From Hyphomicrobium sp. (GTDB lineage Bacteria; Pseudomonadota; Alphaproteobacteria; Rhizobiales; Hyphomicrobiaceae), in NCBI GenBank assembly GCA_016716675.1, contig JADJVG010000003.1, positions 1 through 64,000 on the forward strand: DNA of 64,000 bases, given 5' to 3'. Under the pieces are notes generated by a model. The model saw only the letters and a list, made by a program, of their open reading frames with translations. It did no database searches and was not told where the DNA came from. A program made the position numbers and the translations under genes. Below, in pieces: positions 61,138 to 64,000 of the stretch; positions within the stretch are counted from its first letter, which is position 1, and every line of letters starts with the position of its first letter.

Positions 61138-63018
61138 ATGAAGCATTTTTTTGCCGTGGTGGTGTTTGCCGTCAGCGCAGGGGTGGTGACCTGTGAAGCG
61201 GCATCCAAGGACGGTATCGCCGGTATTCCGGCGGCTGTCAGCAGCCTGCTTGGTGGCGCCAATGGCGCGCCTGTCGTCGCCAAAATAGAGGCGTCCGCCA
61301 TCGACGCCGCAGACGTCAAAGCCAAAGTTGCCGATGCCGTTTCCGGCGTCCGCGCAAAACTTGCGGCCGTCGCAGACATGGCCGTTGAGGCAGCGCAGCT
61401 GGATCGCTCGGCTGCGGTTACGCCAGAAACCCCATACGACATGGCGATCTATGTCGCAGACGATACGCGCTTTGCAGCAGCCGATCCGGCGCCGACGCTG
61501 TCGCCGTCCGGCGTGACGCATTTTTATGGACGCAACGCCGGCACAGCGGTTGCGGCTTGGTCAGCCGACGCAACGGTGGACCCCGCGTATGATCGTCAGG
61601 CTGCTCCGGCCGAGATGATGGCGCAAGTCGATGCGCCCGATGAGCCGCTTACGCCCGAAGCCGATGCGGTGCCAGAGCCTGCAGCAGAGCCCGCTGCGCA
61701 ACCTGCAGCGGAGCCTGCAATCGAGGAACCGGCGGCAGCGCCAGAACCAGCAGCAGAAGCAGAACCTACAGTAGAACCCGCAGCCGAACCCGCAGCAGAA
61801 GCGGCGGCGGCAGTCGAGCCGCAAGCTGAAACGCCAGCGGCCGAAGTGCCTGCACCTGTCTCGCTTGGTGGTGTCGGGCAGACATCGTATTTCGGATTTG
61901 CCGACAAGCCCGATGCCGAACAGCCGTGGGCCGCTGCTGCGACGCTGATTGAAGACGCCGTGGCAGACGAAGCTCCAGCCTCTGAAGAAGCAGCGGCTCC
62001 CGAAGAAGTGCCAGCCGCTGCGGAAGCACCGGCTTCAAACGAAACGGAACCAGCCGTCGCGGTTGAAGAGGCGGCACCTGTTTCGCTCGGCGGCATCGGC
62101 GAGACCTCGTATTTCGGTTTGGCAGAGAAACCCGATTCCGACCACGCCTGGGCGGCACCGGCAGCGATGAACCCGGATTACACAGCGGAAGCTGCTCCGC
62201 AGGAGGCACCCGTCGAAGAAGCAGCTCCCGCCGCCGAACCCGAGCCGGCGGCGCCTGCCACCGAAGAGGCAACCGCGCCGGTGCAAGACGAGGCACCTGC
62301 CACGCTCGGCGGCGTTGGAGCGACGTCATATTTTGGTTTGGCGAGCATGCCGGATGCGGACCGCCCGTGGGCCGCTGAAGCTACGATGAACTCGGACTAT
62401 ACGGCGGCGGAAGAAGCTCCCGTAGAGGCTCCGGTCGAAGCGGCACCGGCAGAAGCTGCTGCACCTGTAGAGGAGGCGGCACCGGTCTCGCTCGGCGGCG
62501 TCGGTCAGACGTCATATTTTGGTATTGCAGAACAGCCCGACGCGAACCAGCCTTGGGCCGCCGAAGCAACGATGAACCCGAACTACAGCGCCGAGGCTGC
62601 GGCTCCTGCCGCCGTTCCCGCCGCTGAGCCGCCTGCAACGCCAGAGGCCATCGAATCTTGTCGTGATGCGCTGAACGCCGAGGCACAGGCCGACGGGCTG
62701 AACTTCGCACTGACGAGTTGGTCGATAACGCCCGACAACTACGGCGCACTCGACAAGTTGGCCGCGCTTGCCAAGGACTGCGGCGGTGTGATGATCGAAG
62801 TTGGTGGCCATACCGACAACACTGGCCGTCCTGACAGCAACAAGACGCTGTCGGAACTACGCGCCAAAGCGGTCGTCGACTACCTCGTCAAAGCGGGCGT
62901 CGATCCGGCAAAGCTCAAGGCGGTCGGCTATGGCGAGGAAAAGCCTGTTGGCGATAACGCGACGGTTGAAGGCCGCCGCCAGAACCGCCGCATCGAGTTT
63001 ATGGTGACGGGTAACTGA
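61138..63018 (+). CDS. OmpA-family protein with tandem repeat modules
   Basis: The ATG at 61138 has GGAGG 9 nt upstream and gives 626 aa with a signal peptide (about 1-21). An Ala/Glu/Pro-rich low-complexity region (about 150-480) contains four copies of a module that begins SLGGVGQTSYFG and continues with a PDAExPWAA block, at codons starting 61861, 62083, 62302 and 62488. The C-terminus (about 500-626) is an OmpA-like peptidoglycan-binding domain: IEVGGHTDNTGRPDSNKTLS, LRAKAVVDYLVKAGVDPAKL, GRRQNRRIEFMV. It likely links the outer membrane to peptidoglycan with a repetitive surface spacer. A terminator follows. Confidence 0.9.
   Translation: MKHFFAVVVFAVSAGVVTCEAASKDGIAGIPAAVSSLLGGANGAPVVAKIEASAIDAADVKAKVADAVSGVRAKLAAVADMAVEAAQLDRSAAVTPETPYDMAIYVADDTRFAAADPAPTLSPSGVTHFYGRNAGTAVAAWSADATVDPAYDRQAAPAEMMAQVDAPDEPLTPEADAVPEPAAEPAAQPAAEPAIEEPAAAPEPAAEAEPTVEPAAEPAAEAAAAVEPQAETPAAEVPAPVSLGGVGQTSYFGFADKPDAEQPWAAAATLIEDAVADEAPASEEAAAPEEVPAAAEAPASNETEPAVAVEEAAPVSLGGIGETSYFGLAEKPDSDHAWAAPAAMNPDYTAEAAPQEAPVEEAAPAAEPEPAAPATEEATAPVQDEAPATLGGVGATSYFGLASMPDADRPWAAEATMNSDYTAAEEAPVEAPVEAAPAEAAAPVEEAAPVSLGGVGQTSYFGIAEQPDANQPWAAEATMNPNYSAEAAAPAAVPAAEPPATPEAIESCRDALNAEAQADGLNFALTSWSITPDNYGALDKLAALAKDCGGVMIEVGGHTDNTGRPDSNKTLSELRAKAVVDYLVKAGVDPAKLKAVGYGEEKPVGDNATVEGRRQNRRIEFMVTGN
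61861..62597 (+). repeat. Four-copy degenerate coding repeat in the OmpA-family gene
   Basis: Copies start at 61861, 62083, 62302 and 62488, with periods of 222, 219 and 186 bp (all multiples of 3). Each codes for S/T-L-G-G-(V/I)-G-x-T-S-Y-F-G-x-A, then PD-x(4)-WAA, then an Ala/Glu/Pro linker. A weaker fifth copy may lie before them at about 61513 (GVTHFYGR, then AAW). Confidence 0.85.
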
Positions 63019-63051
63019 TCGCGTCACGCAGTCGTGTGCGTGATGACACTG

Positions 63052-63084
63052 AAACGGCGGCCGATGAGGTCGCCGTTTTTATTT
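63052..63084 (+). terminator. Terminator of the OmpA-family gene
   Basis: AAACGGCG (63052-63059) pairs with CGCCGTTT (63071-63078), followed by TTATTT. It lies 34 bp past the stop codon. Confidence 0.85.
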
Positions 63085-63213
63085 GCGATTGCAATGCGCT
63101 TAGCGCTCCGAACGGTCGTCGCCCGTTATGAGCGCTCACACCAAAGTGAAATAATATAACGCCGTATGCGGTATGCTGACTTGATCCAACTGCCGATCAA
63201 AAAGGCCAGCCAC

Positions 63214-63564
63214 ATGGCGCGTGTTTTGAGCATCTTGTCGATAGCGCTGGGTGCGCTGCTGGTATCAGCGCCAGTCCAGGCCGACGAGCCAGCTCCAAAC
63301 TGGGAGATCGGCGAAATCTGTGCGTCGTCGAGCCTCGGGGCTCAATGTCCGCGCATCGAAAGCCGCAACCGGAGTTCGCTGCTGCTGCGTTGGGAGGCTT
63401 TGCCGGTTGAGGATCGTCGCGCCTGCAAGACCGAGGTCACGGAGCATGGCGCGCCGAGTTACAAGCAGCTTTTGAATTGCCTCGAAGCCCGCCAGTTGAA
63501 AACGCTCGAAGATGGTGCGCAACCGGCAGCGATTGGCGCCAATTCAACGGCAGGGCACAGCTAA
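63214..63564 (+). CDS. Small secreted hypothetical protein
   Basis: The ATG at 63214 gives 116 aa with a Sec signal peptide (MARVLSILSIALGALLVSAP, cut near VQADE). The mature 90-residue part has cysteines in EICASSSLGAQC and ACKTEV that may form disulfides, and a helical EHGAPSYKQLLNCLEARQL. Unrecognised; likely periplasmic. The longer frame from 63166 lacks a signal. Confidence 0.75.
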   Translation: MARVLSILSIALGALLVSAPVQADEPAPNWEIGEICASSSLGAQCPRIESRNRSSLLLRWEALPVEDRRACKTEVTEHGAPSYKQLLNCLEARQLKTLEDGAQPAAIGANSTAGHS

Positions 63565-63602
63565 AGCCGATCAGTGGTGCGCGTGTTTTGTGACGTGCAA
63601 AT

Positions 63603-63635
63603 AAAAAGCGCCGGACTTTTAGGTCCGGCGCTTTC
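63603..63635. terminator. Bidirectional terminator between the small secreted protein and the right-edge gene
   Basis: AAAAGCGCCGGAC (63604-63616) pairs with GTCCGGCGCTTT (63623-63634) around a 6-nt TTTTAG loop. It has T or A runs on both sides, so it can end transcription from the plus-strand gene at 63564 and the minus-strand gene at 63672. Confidence 0.9.
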
Positions 63636-63671
63636 GAATTGTCGAGTGGCGTGAAGCTTCAGCCCTGAAAC

Positions 63672-64000
63672 TCAGCTCTGTGCGTCTTCTGCCGGAACTT
63701 CGCCAGCGGTGGCTTCGGCCATCAGGCGCTGCGCCTGACCAACCCAATCCTGCTTCTCGATGGCACCCTTGAGGTTCAGCGTCTCATCGACGTTCGCCAT
63801 ATCCTCATCCGACAGCGTCGCGATCTGCTCGAAGCGGTAGAGGTTGAGCTGCTTCAGGCGGCCCATGATGTCAGCCGTGATGCCAGTGATCTGGAGCAGA
63901 TCTTCCGGCTCGCCCTTCGGCTTCTTGAAGCCCTTCCAGGCCGCGTTGAGACGGCGAGCACGAACGCCCGTGTTCTCAAAGATGCGCGCGGCTTTACCGC
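63672..64000 (-). CDS. C-terminal fragment with HhH-type extension domain, 5' part beyond the edge
   Basis: The minus-strand frame is open from the right edge to the stop at 63672, 109 codons. After GKAARIFENTGVRARRLNAA comes FKKPKGEPEDLLQITGITADIMGRLKQL, a helix-hairpin-helix-like block, followed by LYRFEQIATLSDEDMANVDE and KGAIEKQDWVGQAQRLMAEA. This is the alphaproteobacterial C-terminal extension found on several housekeeping proteins (for example 50S L21, 30S S2, NuoE). The N-terminal identity is outside the window, so the host protein cannot be told. Confidence 0.7.
   Translation of the reverse strand, partial: GKAARIFENTGVRARRLNAAWKGFKKPKGEPEDLLQITGITADIMGRLKQLNLYRFEQIATLSDEDMANVDETLNLKGAIEKQDWVGQAQRLMAEATAGEVPAEDAQS

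Overview
The window is chromosomal DNA of an alphaproteobacterium. It is GC-rich with short spacers, and nearly all of it is housekeeping content. The placement rests on the hslV-hslU block divergent from hisB, a DUF2628 gene beside hisH, the nth/DUF2244 pair, a phasin gene, SOS boxes of the GTTC-N7-GTTC type, and HhH/Ala-Lys C-terminal extensions on translation-related proteins. Hyphomicrobiales is the best guess; the family cannot be resolved from the sequence alone. No rRNA, tRNA, IS element, prophage or CRISPR array was seen.

Layout. 0-5.6 kb (mostly minus): partial GrlR-like gene, rpsP, an unrecognised small gene, ffh, a DUF2189 membrane protein and a PQQ-type sugar dehydrogenase. 5.6-11.1 kb (plus): dapF, mtaB, ftsY, two tandem YciB/IspZ-family genes and a MarR regulator. 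11.2-20.4 kb (mostly minus): asd, an HsdR_N-like gene, leuB, gpmA, dapB, ppa, a GNAT gene and a phasin. 20.7-34.9 kb: PIF1-like helicase, typA, J-domain protein, site-2 protease, argG, PAP2 phosphatase, a possible PHA-granule protein, rlmN and hslU/hslV. 35.1-43.5 kb (plus): hisB, DUF2628, hisH, hisA, prfC, a Tat-exported metallo-beta-lactamase-fold protein and hisF, broken by a minus-strand insert. 43.5-64 kb: RTX protein, nth, gloA, leuD, two small zincin-like proteins, a FeeM-like N-acyltransferase, leuC, a LysR regulator, a beta-propeller lipoprotein, trxB, an MHS transporter, a MipA-like porin, radC, map and a repeat-bearing OmpA-family protein.

Functionally the window carries parts of lysine (asd, dapB, dapF), leucine (leuB, leuC, leuD), histidine (hisB, H, A, F) and arginine (argG) synthesis, the SRP pathway (ffh, ftsY), protein quality control, translation factors and thiol redox.

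Two things stand out. First, between hisH and hisA lies a minus-strand insert with two small proteins that both resemble solitary Cas2/SinR-like folds, a small HTH-like gene, and two alphaproteobacterial LexA boxes 58 bp apart in front of the first Cas2-like gene. No CRISPR is nearby. This is the best candidate for an undescribed DNA-damage-inducible system. Second, five genes (ftsY, the HsdR_N-like gene, typA, leuC and the LysR gene) each carry one single-base frameshift. Correcting one base restores the family sequence each time, so base-level indel errors in the assembly are the likeliest cause. The listed extents of these genes are the corrected ones.
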